A stretch of 33,098 nucleotides of DNA from Candidatus Saccharimonadota bacterium (GCA_003164595.1 PLTT01000016.1:1-33098); one strand, 5' to 3'; positions 24,616 to 32,686 are shown, counted from the first letter of the stretch. The notes: generated from the sequence alone by a model not told the origin. A program made the numbers and translations.

Positions 24616-25395
24616 ATGATAATAATTATGTTTATGTTTGGTATGCTATTCGGCAGTAGTGTCTATGCTTTTGTATTACGTTACCACGAACACAAAAGTT
24701 GGTTGAAGGGCCGCTCGGAATGCGATTATTGCCACCACGTACTTCAACCATTAGATTTAATCCCTATCTTTAGTTGGTTGGCTCTAGGGGGCAAGTGTAG
24801 ATACTGTAGTAAACGTCTTAGTTGGCAATACCCACTGGTCGAACTTGTCGCTGCCATCCTTTTTGCTCTATCCTATATTTTTTGGCCTTTATCGTTTAAC
24901 AGTCTGGGTGTGTTTCAGTTCATATGTTGGCTAATTCTTATCACGGGTTTTATGATCTTATCTATATATGATTTGAAATGGTATACACTACCTGATAAGA
25001 TAGTTTTTCCCTTAGTTAGTCTGTCGTTTCTCCAATTAGTAGTTGTCAGTACAGGGTCGGGGAGTGTTAAGTATTTTCTCGGAGGGATTATTGGCGCCGC
25101 TCTTATATCCGGAATATTCTATATGTTATTTCAGCTATCTGGGGGCAAGTGGATTGGCGGAGGCGATGTTAAGCTAGGTATTTGTCTTGGTATGATAGTT
25201 GGCGGACCAGTTAATTCCGTTCTCTTAATATTCATCGCTTCCCTGATCGGAACTATTTTAGCCATTCCTTTTGCCCTCAAGAATAAAACTATCAAAGCCC
25301 ATATTCCATTCGGTCCATTGCTGATGGTGGCTACAGTAATAGTCTTCTTCTTCGGAAGCGATTTAATATCTTGGTATACCCATTTATTAACATAA
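24616..25395 (+). CDS. pilD: Prepilin peptidase / N-methyltransferase PilD
   Basis: The 259-aa polytopic enzyme cleaves the leader of all prepilins here and, in bifunctional forms, methylates the new N-terminus. The cytoplasmic loop has the four zinc cysteines Cys36, Cys39, Cys61 and Cys64 (CDYC and CRYC), with SWLALGGKCRYC characteristic of bifunctional enzymes. The two catalytic aspartates of the aspartyl protease are Asp119 (SIYDLKWYTLPD) and Asp184 (GGGDVKLG). About seven to eight membrane helices are visible. It is placed between the major pilin and the minor pilins. Confidence 0.95.
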   Translation: MIIIMFMFGMLFGSSVYAFVLRYHEHKSWLKGRSECDYCHHVLQPLDLIPIFSWLALGGKCRYCSKRLSWQYPLVELVAAILFALSYIFWPLSFNSLGVFQFICWLILITGFMILSIYDLKWYTLPDKIVFPLVSLSFLQLVVVSTGSGSVKYFLGGIIGAALISGIFYMLFQLSGGKWIGGGDVKLGICLGMIVGGPVNSVLLIFIASLIGTILAIPFALKNKTIKAHIPFGPLLMVATVIVFFFGSDLISWYTHLLT

Positions 25396-25412
25396 GCTTG
25401 ACGCAGCATTTA

Positions 25413-25421
25413 TGTTATACT
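25413..25421 (+). promoter_or_regulatory. Extended -10 promoter of the minor pilin cluster
   Basis: TGT-TATACT (25413-25421) is followed after 7 nt by the ATG at 25429, predicting a leaderless mRNA for the four-gene minor-pilin cluster. A TTGACG upstream is only 12 nt away and so is not a proper -35 box. Confidence 0.55.
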
Positions 25422-25428
25422 TTAAGTC

Positions 25429-26304
25429 ATGAATGGTGGATTTAACACCTCCGGTTTCACAATAATCGAGACTTTGATAGTTCTAGGTGTAACGGCGGCT
25501 TTATTGTTTAGTGTAATGCTTCTGATCGGTGGCAAAACATCTCAAGCACAGTTCACGTCAGCCATTAATGGCGTTAAGACAAACTTGCAACAAATAATTA
25601 ACTTGGCTTCAGATGGATCATATCCCAACGAAGGTAAATTTCAGTGCAGTTTGTCTAGTAATACTATCACTATAAATTCCGCCACCTCTAACCAGCAAGG
25701 TGCTAATTACGGATGTACGTTCCTTGGAAGTCTAATCCGTTTTGGTAGTTTTGCTCAGCCAACTGCTTTGAACCAACAATATGAGGTATACACGATAGTG
25801 GGACAGCAATGTATCTCTGATACAGCTTTTTCAAGTTGTGAAGTCCCGACTTCTTGGACTACTACTGATCCATATATTTTGCCCGCCTCAACTAAAACCA
25901 CATCAACTCAGAGCATTTTAAGTGGGCTTAGTTTAGTTTCAACCACTCTAATTGACAGCAACAGCCATTCGCTAGGAACGTCTACTATTGGCTTTTCTCC
26001 CAGCATCGCCTTCTTGGTAAATCCAGCCCAATTAGCATCGGCAACAACAACATCATCGACCGCTACCACGTTAAGCCCCGGTGCTCTACAGCTTAGTCTA
26101 TTCACTTATACCAGCGCTTGTGACCCAGCTTCAGAACAAGGATCTCCGCTCATGTCTGCTAACTGTTCGATTACGCCAATAGATGAGGCTGACCTTTGTT
26201 TCGCTAGTGCTACAACTGACCAGTCTGGCCTTATTACAATAGGTGGTGGCGGGGCACAGGACACGGTAAGCTTGAAAATATTTGGGGGGAATAACTGTGC
26301 TTAG
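25429..26304 (+). CDS. Minor type IV pilin 1
   Basis: The 291-aa prepilin has a leader of 9 residues ending in Gly and a mature start FTIIETLIVLGVTAALLFSVML with Glu5. Eleven residues across the cleavage site (GFTIIETLIVL) are identical to the major pilin. A long globular domain rich in Ser/Thr and six or more Cys follows. No FimU or PilE family feature can be pinned down. It is the first gene of a cluster with overlapping starts, as in initiating minor pilin sets. Confidence 0.85.
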   Translation: MNGGFNTSGFTIIETLIVLGVTAALLFSVMLLIGGKTSQAQFTSAINGVKTNLQQIINLASDGSYPNEGKFQCSLSSNTITINSATSNQQGANYGCTFLGSLIRFGSFAQPTALNQQYEVYTIVGQQCISDTAFSSCEVPTSWTTTDPYILPASTKTTSTQSILSGLSLVSTTLIDSNSHSLGTSTIGFSPSIAFLVNPAQLASATTTSSTATTLSPGALQLSLFTYTSACDPASEQGSPLMSANCSITPIDEADLCFASATTDQSGLITIGGGGAQDTVSLKIFGGNNCA

Positions 26305-26791
26305 ATACCTAAAATCGCTAAAAGATGGGGGTGACACGATTGTGGAAGTTTTATTTGCCGTAGTGGTCATAGGTATAGTTCTCACAGGGGCTTATGCAGT
26401 AGTAACCCACAGTCTCCTCGACGAACAAGACGCACAGGAACACAGCTATGCGCTTGGGTTAGCTCAGAGTCAAGTGGAAGAACTAAGAGCCTATATATTG
26501 TCTAACTCACCAGCCACTCTACCTTTCAATAATCAGAGCGGATGCATGTATTCTCCATATAGCCCAACTATCTCCTCTTTAAGCGTAGAGTTGAACGCTG
26601 GGGGTACGCCGTCGACTGATTGTGTCGTCTCGGGTAGTTCCAGTTCTGGCCCTAGCTATATTCTCAGTATAGCGCTGAAACCTGGTAGTAATCCAAATAG
26701 TAATCCGGTCTATCAAGTGAGTGCCCAGTGGCCTAGTCTTATATCTGGCGTTACAACTGACAGAATAATGATTCCTTATGAAGTTAACTAA
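26297..26791 (+). CDS. Minor type IV pilin 2 (PilV-like)
   Basis: Starting at the GTG at 26297 gives a 164-aa protein with GGGGGGA as Shine-Dalgarno 6 nt upstream and an 8-nt overlap with the previous gene; a TTG at 26282 would lie inside that Shine-Dalgarno. The leader ends GG and the mature start reads DTIVEVLFAVVVIGIVLTG: Glu5 is kept, but position 1 is Asp rather than Phe or Met. The helix then runs into LAQSQVEELRAYI, a PilV/GspI-like pattern. It has one cysteine pair. Confidence 0.78.
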   Translation: MLRYLKSLKDGGDTIVEVLFAVVVIGIVLTGAYAVVTHSLLDEQDAQEHSYALGLAQSQVEELRAYILSNSPATLPFNNQSGCMYSPYSPTISSLSVELNAGGTPSTDCVVSGSSSSGPSYILSIALKPGSNPNSNPVYQVSAQWPSLISGVTTDRIMIPYEVN

Positions 26792-27485
26792 AATGATAGA
26801 TAAATACACTTACCCCAAAACTCCATCCGACGATAAAGGTTTCACGATACTTGAATTACTCATCGCAACGGCAATATCCTCTGGGGCCATCCTCTTGCTT
26901 ATGTTTGGGTTTTTATCTATGTCAGTGACCTACACTAAAGGGCTGACTGTCGCTGAGACTCAGAACACAGCGCGTGATGTTCTCAATACAGTATCCCAAT
27001 CAATTGAATTTGCTGATCCCGCCACAATTAATCCTGCGTATATAAACACGCCCTCAGCGACTTCAGCCTCAGGTTGGTTCTGCGCTAACAATAGTATCTT
27101 CGTATATACTCTCGGTGTTAAAGTTACGAGTACGACCCACGCTTTAGTAGAAAACTCAATACTAGGGGACAGTGGTTGTCCGAATTCTGGCATAACAACA
27201 GCTACGGATTACATAAATAGTAATACTACTGCCCAGGAACTTTTAGGTCCAAATATGCGGCTAACAGCATTTAACGTCAGGGCTGGGGCAGATAACACAT
27301 ACACGATCAATATTAAAGTTGCTTATGGCGAAGACGCCGTTCTCCAAGGTTCCACTATATATGATGAAAATCCACTTTATTATGATATTGGTTCAAATCA
27401 AGTCAAATGTAATGGACAAATCGGTCAAGATTTTTGCGCAACATCAGCCCTTCAAACAGTAGTGGAGTCGCGCCTTGCTAACTAA
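26778..27485 (+). CDS. Minor type IV pilin 3 (PilW/GspJ-like)
   Basis: The 235-aa prepilin has a leader of 21 residues ending DDKG and mature FTILELLIATAISSGAILLLMFGFL with Glu5. A helix follows with ETQNTARDVLNTVSQSIEFA, resembling PilW/GspJ. The first ATG overlaps the previous gene by 14 nt; an in-frame ATG at 26793 right after that stop is equally possible. Neither has a Shine-Dalgarno, so coupling is likely. Confidence 0.82.
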   Translation: MKLTKMIDKYTYPKTPSDDKGFTILELLIATAISSGAILLLMFGFLSMSVTYTKGLTVAETQNTARDVLNTVSQSIEFADPATINPAYINTPSATSASGWFCANNSIFVYTLGVKVTSTTHALVENSILGDSGCPNSGITTATDYINSNTTAQELLGPNMRLTAFNVRAGADNTYTINIKVAYGEDAVLQGSTIYDENPLYYDIGSNQVKCNGQIGQDFCATSALQTVVESRLAN

Positions 27486-27515
27486 GATATACTGTGACAT
27501 AGTGGAGACTAAAGC

Positions 27516-28682
27516 ATGAGAAGAATACATCATCAATCACTGGATCAGGCAAGACTCAATCAAAAGGGCATGGCCTCTATTCTCGTAGTCCTTATAATGT
27601 CCGTAGTCATCTCATTGATAGTGGTAGGTTTCTCCCAAGTATCTACTCGCGAACAGACAAACGCATTGAGGAATCAACTTAGTACAACTGCGTATTATGC
27701 GGCTGAATCAGGCATTAATGACGCCATAAACATAATCAAAAGCCCTAATCTTAACAATTTTAGCTATGCTAAAAATAATTGTGGTTATAGTGCTTCAGAC
27801 CCGCTGTATACGTCACTTTATAACTCGACCAATACCAGTCAAACAAACTTTCAGTATGACAATAGCAGTGTTGGTAACGCAACCTACACGTGCTTACTGG
27901 TTAATCCAACTCCGAATGAGTTAATCACCGATGTTAGTTCTAACTCACAAGTTATTCCAATTAATGCCGGTAGCCCCTCGTTAATTAGCAACATAAATCT
28001 TCTCTGGAATAACCCAAACGCTAGCAGCAGCAGCGCATCGGCATGGAGCTCAACCAATAGTGACTGTTCGCTAAGTACTTCTAATCCTCAATTCCCACCC
28101 AATGCTTCATGGAACTGTGGGTTGGGTGTTCTTCGCGTAGATCTTGTGCCAATTACGAGCTCACTATCCGAGACTAACTTATTAACCGGCACAATGTCGG
28201 CATTTATCGTTCCAAATAATAGTGCGGCTTCCGCGACCTTTACTAATAACAGCTCTCCCTCCAATGTACCGGTTTATGGGTCAACCTGTACGTCAGCCAC
28301 CGGCTGTAAGGTCTCAATAACTGGTCTACCCACACAAGATCATGGTGTTCCTGTCTTGGAATACTATATGCGCGTCAGCTTGATTTATAGCGGGTCGAAT
28401 GTACTGGTCATAACTGCTACAAACTCTGCGGGTAAGTCTTTACCTCTCTCAGGTGCCGAATACATTATAGATTCTACTGGTCTAGCGCAGGGTGTATCCA
28501 GAAGGATTCAGGTGGCTGTACCAATTGTTCAGGCTACGGATATCCCAGGATATTCGATCCAAACAACTACTGACATATGCAAGCGCTTTTATATAATTCC
28601 TTCTGGCAGCGGTGGTACTGGTGATCCAGTTGCATCAATTGTCGGATCGGGTTCGGGAGATTGTACGGCTAGTGGTTTTTAG
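27516..28682 (+). CDS. PilX-like pilus assembly protein
   Basis: The 388-aa protein has a basic leader of 18 residues ending KG, then MASILVVLIMSVVISLIVVGF with no Glu5, as is common in PilX/GspK-type subunits. The helix continues with AYYAAESGINDAINIIK, the AAESG motif of PilX N-domains. The rest is a Ser/Asn-rich globular domain with several Cys. GGAG 8 nt before the ATG supports the start. Its stop overlaps that of the convergent recombinase gene, so no intergenic terminator exists. Confidence 0.82.
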   Translation: MRRIHHQSLDQARLNQKGMASILVVLIMSVVISLIVVGFSQVSTREQTNALRNQLSTTAYYAAESGINDAINIIKSPNLNNFSYAKNNCGYSASDPLYTSLYNSTNTSQTNFQYDNSSVGNATYTCLLVNPTPNELITDVSSNSQVIPINAGSPSLISNINLLWNNPNASSSSASAWSSTNSDCSLSTSNPQFPPNASWNCGLGVLRVDLVPITSSLSETNLLTGTMSAFIVPNNSAASATFTNNSSPSNVPVYGSTCTSATGCKVSITGLPTQDHGVPVLEYYMRVSLIYSGSNVLVITATNSAGKSLPLSGAEYIIDSTGLAQGVSRRIQVAVPIVQATDIPGYSIQTTTDICKRFYIIPSGSGGTGDPVASIVGSGSGDCTASGF

Positions 28683-29596
28683 GCTTTAATTTTGTGGTGG
28701 AATCGTTCGTGGATACTCTTTAGGTGTGGATCTGTAACGTGAGTATAGATTTGGGTGGTGGCAATGTTGCTGTGACCAAGCATGGCTTGTACGCTGCGTA
28801 AATCAGCGCCGTTCATTAGCAGATCAGTCGCAAAACTGTGGCGAAGGGTATGGGGACTAACATGCTTTGTAATGCCTGCCATGAGAGCATAACGAGCAAC
28901 TAGCCGTTGAACACTTCGTGCCGTTAGTCTATGGAAGTTGCCGCTCAAATCGACAGTCTTTTTACCGCTATACCTGATGAATAAGGGCTTAGTATTATCT
29001 TTGCGTTGCTGCAAGTACTTATCAATCCACTCTGCCGCCTCGAGGCTAATAAATATTGGTCTATCTTTTTGTCCCTTACCACGCACCATAAACTCTCGAC
29101 GTTTTAGGTTTATATGATCACGATTTAGACCAATAAGCTCCGAAACCCTTAGGCCGCTACTAAAAAGCAATTCAAGTATCGCTCGATCTCTTAGCCCGGT
29201 AATTTTCGAAGTATCTGGTTCAGCAAAAAGTCGGTCTAGTTCTTCTTCTGACAGGAAAGTAACTTGTTTACGGACGGTTCGAGCCAGTTCAATCTTATCA
29301 GCGCTAAGGGCAGGGATATCACGCTTAGCACAGTATTTTAAAAAACTTCTCAGGGCTATAAGGTGATAGTTTTGAGTTGATTTGCCTAACTCATCTGATA
29401 CATTGCTACCCAGTCGGTTGAGCCAGAGACGCCATTTTCTGATAAGTTCTGGGTCTATATCAGTAACTTTAATATCCCCCGCAAAATCTAGTAGACGGGT
29501 TAGGTAATGGTCGTAATTGGCAATAGTCTTCTGAGAACGGTTTTGCTCAATCTCGAGGTATTCCAGAAAATCAGTTTTTGCTTTTGAAAACTGCAT
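28679..29596 (-). CDS. Tyrosine recombinase XerC/XerD
   Basis: The 305-aa protein has an N-terminal SAM-like core-binding domain (about 1-90) and a catalytic domain with all six residues: Arg150 (SGLRVSEL), Lys174 (RGKGQKDR), His249 and Arg252 (HTLRHSFATDLL), His275 (LGHSN) and nucleophile Tyr284 (QIYTHV). Length and motif spacing match the chromosomal dimer-resolution recombinases rather than phage integrases. Only one copy is in the window, so XerC and XerD cannot be told apart. No dif-like site was found nearby. Confidence 0.93.
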   Translation of the reverse strand: MQFSKAKTDFLEYLEIEQNRSQKTIANYDHYLTRLLDFAGDIKVTDIDPELIRKWRLWLNRLGSNVSDELGKSTQNYHLIALRSFLKYCAKRDIPALSADKIELARTVRKQVTFLSEEELDRLFAEPDTSKITGLRDRAILELLFSSGLRVSELIGLNRDHINLKRREFMVRGKGQKDRPIFISLEAAEWIDKYLQQRKDNTKPLFIRYSGKKTVDLSGNFHRLTARSVQRLVARYALMAGITKHVSPHTLRHSFATDLLMNGADLRSVQAMLGHSNIATTQIYTHVTDPHLKSIHERFHHKIKA

Positions 29597-29602
29597 ATGT
29601 TT

Positions 29603-29611
29603 ATTATAACA
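29603..29611 (-). promoter_or_regulatory. Extended -10 promoter of the xer gene
   Basis: On the minus strand TGT-TATAAT (29611 to 29603) lies 6 nt before the ATG at 29596, predicting a leaderless transcript. No -35 match at 16-18 nt. Confidence 0.6.
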
Positions 29612-29651
29612 TTGTGCGACATCAAATCAGGTAGCCATAAGCTCCAGCATC

Positions 29652-29660
29652 TGTTAAAAT
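29652..29660 (+). promoter_or_regulatory. Extended -10 promoter of the ndk gene
   Basis: TGT-TAAAAT (29652-29660) predicts a start near 29667. Here a normal leader with AAAAGGA Shine-Dalgarno follows. AGTTTA-AA-TAAACT (29663-29676), a perfect 6-bp inverted repeat, straddles the predicted start point. Confidence 0.5.
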
Positions 29661-29689
29661 AGAGTTTAAATAAACTGAAAAGGAATTAC

Positions 29690-30202
29690 ATGGAACGAAC
29701 CTTGGTAGTTTTTAAACCGGATGCCGTGCAACGGGGTATAGTTGGCGAGATTTTAAGTCGCTTTGAAAAAGTTGGGCTCAAGATCGTAGCCGTAAAGATG
29801 TTAAGTCCAGATTCTGCACACTTCTACCATCACTATGAGACGATTGGTAAGATGGTCTCAAGGCGAGGCAAGGACACTTTTGATATTACTGTTGAAGCAA
29901 TGGGTGAAGGCCCTGTAATCGCAATCGTTCTTGAAGGCATTGAGGCCGTATCACTCGTGCGAAAAATGGTCGGAACGACAGAGCCAAAAGCTGCTTCGCC
30001 GGGAACTATCAGAGGGGACTACTCCCACATTAGCTTCGCATTCGCTAACTCGGAAGGGTTGGCCGTTCCAAATATTGTTCACGCATCTGGTGATGTGGAA
30101 GAAGCTAAGGAAGAAATTGCTCACTGGTTTAAGGACAATGAACTTTTTGAATATACGGCAACTCACGAGAAGTTTACTCAGGCAAAAAGGCGTAAACCTT
30201 AA
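29690..30202 (+). CDS. ndk: Nucleoside diphosphate kinase
   Basis: The 170-aa enzyme transfers phosphate from NTPs to NDPs through a phospho-histidine. It has the opening ERTLVVFKPDAVQRG with Lys9, the MVGTTEP..ASPGTIRGD loop (about 93-110) and catalytic His131 in NIVHASGD. It is about 20-30 residues longer than the common bacterial form. The extra length lies around 52-74 (between HHYETIG and GEGPVIAIVLEG) and at the C-terminus (THEKFTQAKRRKP). AAAAGGA lies 5 nt before the ATG. Confidence 0.95.
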   Translation: MERTLVVFKPDAVQRGIVGEILSRFEKVGLKIVAVKMLSPDSAHFYHHYETIGKMVSRRGKDTFDITVEAMGEGPVIAIVLEGIEAVSLVRKMVGTTEPKAASPGTIRGDYSHISFAFANSEGLAVPNIVHASGDVEEAKEEIAHWFKDNELFEYTATHEKFTQAKRRKP

Positions 30203-30224
30203 AGTCGTGTATCAAGACTTGATT

Positions 30225-30300
30225 GGTCCGGTAGTTCAATGGATAGAACACCACCGTCCTAAGGTGGGTGTTGGGGGTTCGATTCCCTCCCGGGCCACCA
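30225..30300 (+). tRNA. tRNA-Arg (anticodon CCT)
   Basis: A full 76-nt cloverleaf can be drawn: a 7-bp acceptor stem with one G-U pair, a D arm GTTC/GAAC, an anticodon stem CCACC/GGTGG enclosing loop GTCCTAA (anticodon 30258-30260), a 5-nt variable loop and a T arm with loop TTCGATT. CCA is encoded. It reads the AGG codon. Confidence 0.95.
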
Positions 30301-30332
30301 AAGTATGCTAGTGATAATTTACACTAAAAAGG

Positions 30333-30338
30333 TACAAT
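30333..30338 (+). promoter_or_regulatory. -10 box before the PH-domain gene
   Basis: TACAAT at 30333-30338 lies 8 nt before the ATG at 30347, again predicting almost no leader. The -35 region is weak. Confidence 0.4.
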
Positions 30339-30346
30339 AGTAGGGT

Positions 30347-30922
30347 ATGGCCCACAAGTATTTTGCTGACCAAATGGATAATGAAGAGGTTTTATATGTT
30401 TTTCGTAAACATCCTATAGTCATGCGCAAAGGACTGGTAGTAGGAATGCTGCTAATTCTTCTAAGCACTATACCGGTAGCCATAAAACCAACACTTGGTT
30501 TCGGTTGGTTTTTTGGTAGTATAGGCATCGGCCTAGTGGTTGCTTTGTTGTTTTTTGCCCCATTCTGGATCAGCTGGTATTACAGTATTTTTATTCTTAC
30601 TGACCAGCGCTTGATTCAAATCACCCAAAAAGGACTATTTAACAGGGCGGTAGTCGATATGCAGCTTAATCAGATACAGATGGTTAATTACCAAATTGCT
30701 GGGCTCCAAGAAACAATGCTGGGATACGGTACGATTGTAATGCAGACATATATGGGTGACTTAGTAATTCACGACGTGCACCATCCGGCTAAAACCCAGA
30801 AAAAAATACTTGAGGTTTTGAGAGACAATGGAGTCACCGCGACAAGTTATGGTAGTGAAGAACTCGGGGCACGATCAAACTCAACTATGGATCTTGAAAC
30901 AGAGGAGGACAATGAAGAATAA
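30347..30922 (+). CDS. Bacterial PH-domain membrane protein
   Basis: The 191-aa protein has a short N-tail with EEVLYVFRKHPIVM, two membrane helices (about 31-48 and 54-79) and a bacterial pleckstrin-homology-like domain (about 80-165: FILTDQRLIQITQKGLFNRAVVDMQLNQIQ, then DLVIHDVHHP), typical of the YdbS/YdbT-type bPH group. An acidic tail (DLETEEDNEE) closes it. The molecular role of such proteins is mostly unknown. The next gene starts within its last codons, so the two are coupled. Confidence 0.82.
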   Translation: MAHKYFADQMDNEEVLYVFRKHPIVMRKGLVVGMLLILLSTIPVAIKPTLGFGWFFGSIGIGLVVALLFFAPFWISWYYSIFILTDQRLIQITQKGLFNRAVVDMQLNQIQMVNYQIAGLQETMLGYGTIVMQTYMGDLVIHDVHHPAKTQKKILEVLRDNGVTATSYGSEELGARSNSTMDLETEEDNEE

Positions 30923-31994
30923 ATTAAAGAAGTTGGCGCCTAAACGACCAAAGTTTCTAATTAAGAAAAAAAACGTGGCCGAACGGTTTAACGATGCCAT
31001 GAAAACCTTGCCAAAGATTACTGACGATACGCTGGCCGAACATCGCGAGGACGTACTTTCTAGGGCTCGAAAATATATCTATCCCTTGCAGCACTCAAAG
31101 CATCGTATAGTGCTTATATCAAGCGGCCTATTTACTGTGTTGGTAGTTGTTTTCTTTGTCTACTGTGGACTAGCGCTGTATAAGTTCCAGTCAAATAACA
31201 GTTTCTTATATGGTGTTACTAGAGTAATACCTTTCCCAGTCGCCAAAGTAGGCCCAAGCTACGTATCTTATGAAAATTATTTATTCCAACTACGGCACTA
31301 TATGCATTATTATGAATCTCAGCAACAGGTAGACTTTAGCTCGGCGTCCGGCAAAGAGCAACTAGCCAACTACAAGAAGGAGGCTCTCCAACAAATTATT
31401 ACAGACGCCTATGTAAAGCAATTGGCTTCTAAGAATCATGTTAGCGTTTCTGGCCAAGACATAACAAATGAAATCGCTCTAGTTCGCAGCGAAGATAGAC
31501 TGGGTAGTAATAACAAAGAATTAACAACAGTATTAAATCAGTTCTGGGGTTGGTCTATGAATGATTTCCAGACCGAGCTTAAACAAGAATTACTAGCTCA
31601 GAAGGTAGTATTTACCCTGGACACAGCCACTCATGTTCGTGCTCAAGCAGCCCTCAGCGCATTGCAACACGGCGCGACCTTTAGTGCGGTCGCCAGTCAG
31701 TATTCTGACGATTCTGCTACGAAAAATAACGGCGGGCAATTTGGATTTACGATAACTGCCGACACGACGACTCTTGCTCCACAAACATTACAAACATTAC
31801 TATCTCTTAAAGCAGGCCAGGTATCGGGGATTATTAATCTTGGTAATGCTCTTGAGATAGACGAGGTTATATCAAACGATAATGGTCAGATCCAAGCTGC
31901 GCATATTCTGTTTAACTTCCAGAGTATCAATACATATACTCAACCTCTTGTCCAAAAGGAGAAGCCACACATTTACATAAATCAGAAAATCTAG
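30912..31994 (+). CDS. Membrane-anchored parvulin-like foldase (PrsA/SurA type)
   Basis: The 360-aa protein has a very basic tail (KNKLKKLAPKRPKFLIKKK), one membrane helix (about 63-87), a SurA-type N-domain (VAKVGPSYVSYENYLFQLR, helices to about 230) and a parvulin-like core (about 240-325: HGATFSAVASQYSDDSATKNNGGQFGF, then LKAGQVSGII). The strand that normally opens a parvulin domain (rAxHIL) is missing from the front, and IQAAHILFNF appears at the end (about 326-337). It should assist folding of exported proteins, perhaps as a prolyl isomerase. Start: the ATG at 30912 follows GAGGAGG closely and overlaps the previous gene by 11 nt; the frame is open further upstream but inside that gene. 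Confidence 0.82.
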   Translation: MKNKLKKLAPKRPKFLIKKKNVAERFNDAMKTLPKITDDTLAEHREDVLSRARKYIYPLQHSKHRIVLISSGLFTVLVVVFFVYCGLALYKFQSNNSFLYGVTRVIPFPVAKVGPSYVSYENYLFQLRHYMHYYESQQQVDFSSASGKEQLANYKKEALQQIITDAYVKQLASKNHVSVSGQDITNEIALVRSEDRLGSNNKELTTVLNQFWGWSMNDFQTELKQELLAQKVVFTLDTATHVRAQAALSALQHGATFSAVASQYSDDSATKNNGGQFGFTITADTTTLAPQTLQTLLSLKAGQVSGIINLGNALEIDEVISNDNGQIQAAHILFNFQSINTYTQPLVQKEKPHIYINQKI

Positions 31995-32065
31995 CTAGGT
32001 TATCGTTGCTTTTTGACCAATAGACTGCTATTATGACCTCTGTTCTAGGTAAATAAAGGTCATAT

Positions 32066-32143
32066 GGGCTCGTAGTGAAGTTGGCCTATCACGCCTCCCT
32101 GTCACGGAGGAGATCGCCGGTTCGAATCCGGTCGGGCCCGCCA
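32066..32143 (+). tRNA. tRNA-Asp (anticodon GTC)
   Basis: A full 78-nt cloverleaf: a 7-bp acceptor stem GGGCTCG/CGGGCCC with one G-U pair, D arm GTGA/TCAC, an anticodon stem CCTCC/GGAGG with loop CTGTCAC (anticodon 32101-32103), T arm GCCGG/CCGGT with loop TTCGAAT, discriminator G and an encoded CCA. Confidence 0.95.
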
Positions 32144-32148
32144 GTACA

Positions 32149-32177
32149 TTGACAAATATTCAAGCTTATGCTATCAT
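32149..32177 (+). promoter_or_regulatory. Promoter of the 131-aa gene
   Basis: TTGACA (32149-32154), 17-nt spacer and TATCAT (32172-32177), with an additional TGC extension just upstream of the -10 box. Start point near 32184; the 37-nt leader contains AAGGA. The promoter begins 6 nt after the tRNA-Asp CCA. Confidence 0.75.
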
Positions 32178-32220
32178 AAATATTAGTGTAAAAAAATAAA
32201 ATTATATAAGGAAATCACTA

Positions 32221-32616
32221 ATGGAACTTAAGCTAAAAAATCCTACGAAAACAACTCTCGAATTTGAAAATTCGTATGACCGTAGTGGAGTAGGCAAAAT
32301 AGTCAGCCCCCATATTGGCAAAGTTGCTAGACTAGGTTTTGCTTTTAATAGAACTAGAGTTGAAGTCACTAACCCGTTTGGTCTATTTGGATATCCATTA
32401 CGTGTTAACATACCTAATTCTGAGTTACCAGGCGTAATGGAAGACGCTAAGGAACGTGGAGAGGTTGTTGCAGGAGAAATTCGTTCAGTCCAGGAACAAG
32501 ATAATTCTTACAGGGATGAACATAGTCCCCGACTAATTTTATTGAATAGAGAACTTAGCAATCTTTCTGAACTCAGTCAAAAGATTCATAGTACATTAGA
32601 TGCCGAAACGAAGTAG
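32221..32616 (+). CDS. Uncharacterised 131-aa protein
   Basis: I do not recognise the family. It is soluble, without signal or membrane segment. The first half looks beta-rich (GKVARLGFAFNRTRVEVTNPFGLFGYPLRVNIP), the second half helical and acidic, with LLNRELSNLSELSQKIHSTL capable of forming a coiled coil. A strong promoter, AAGGA Shine-Dalgarno and clean start indicate a real, well-expressed gene. Confidence 0.75.
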   Translation: MELKLKNPTKTTLEFENSYDRSGVGKIVSPHIGKVARLGFAFNRTRVEVTNPFGLFGYPLRVNIPNSELPGVMEDAKERGEVVAGEIRSVQEQDNSYRDEHSPRLILLNRELSNLSELSQKIHSTLDAETK

Positions 32617-32686
32617 AATAAAAACTAATTAACGTATGAATGGATACAACTCTATTCGAGTATTAAGTAACAGATTTGCTGTAACT

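Noticed and set aside
29931-30311. Long frame running through ndk and tRNA-Arg
   Set aside because: It is an alternative frame of the clear ndk gene and reads into a tRNA.
30828-30911. Earlier start of the foldase inside the PH-domain gene
   Set aside because: It would overlap the previous gene by about 95 nt; the ATG at 30912 has GAGGAGG just upstream and a typical basic tail.
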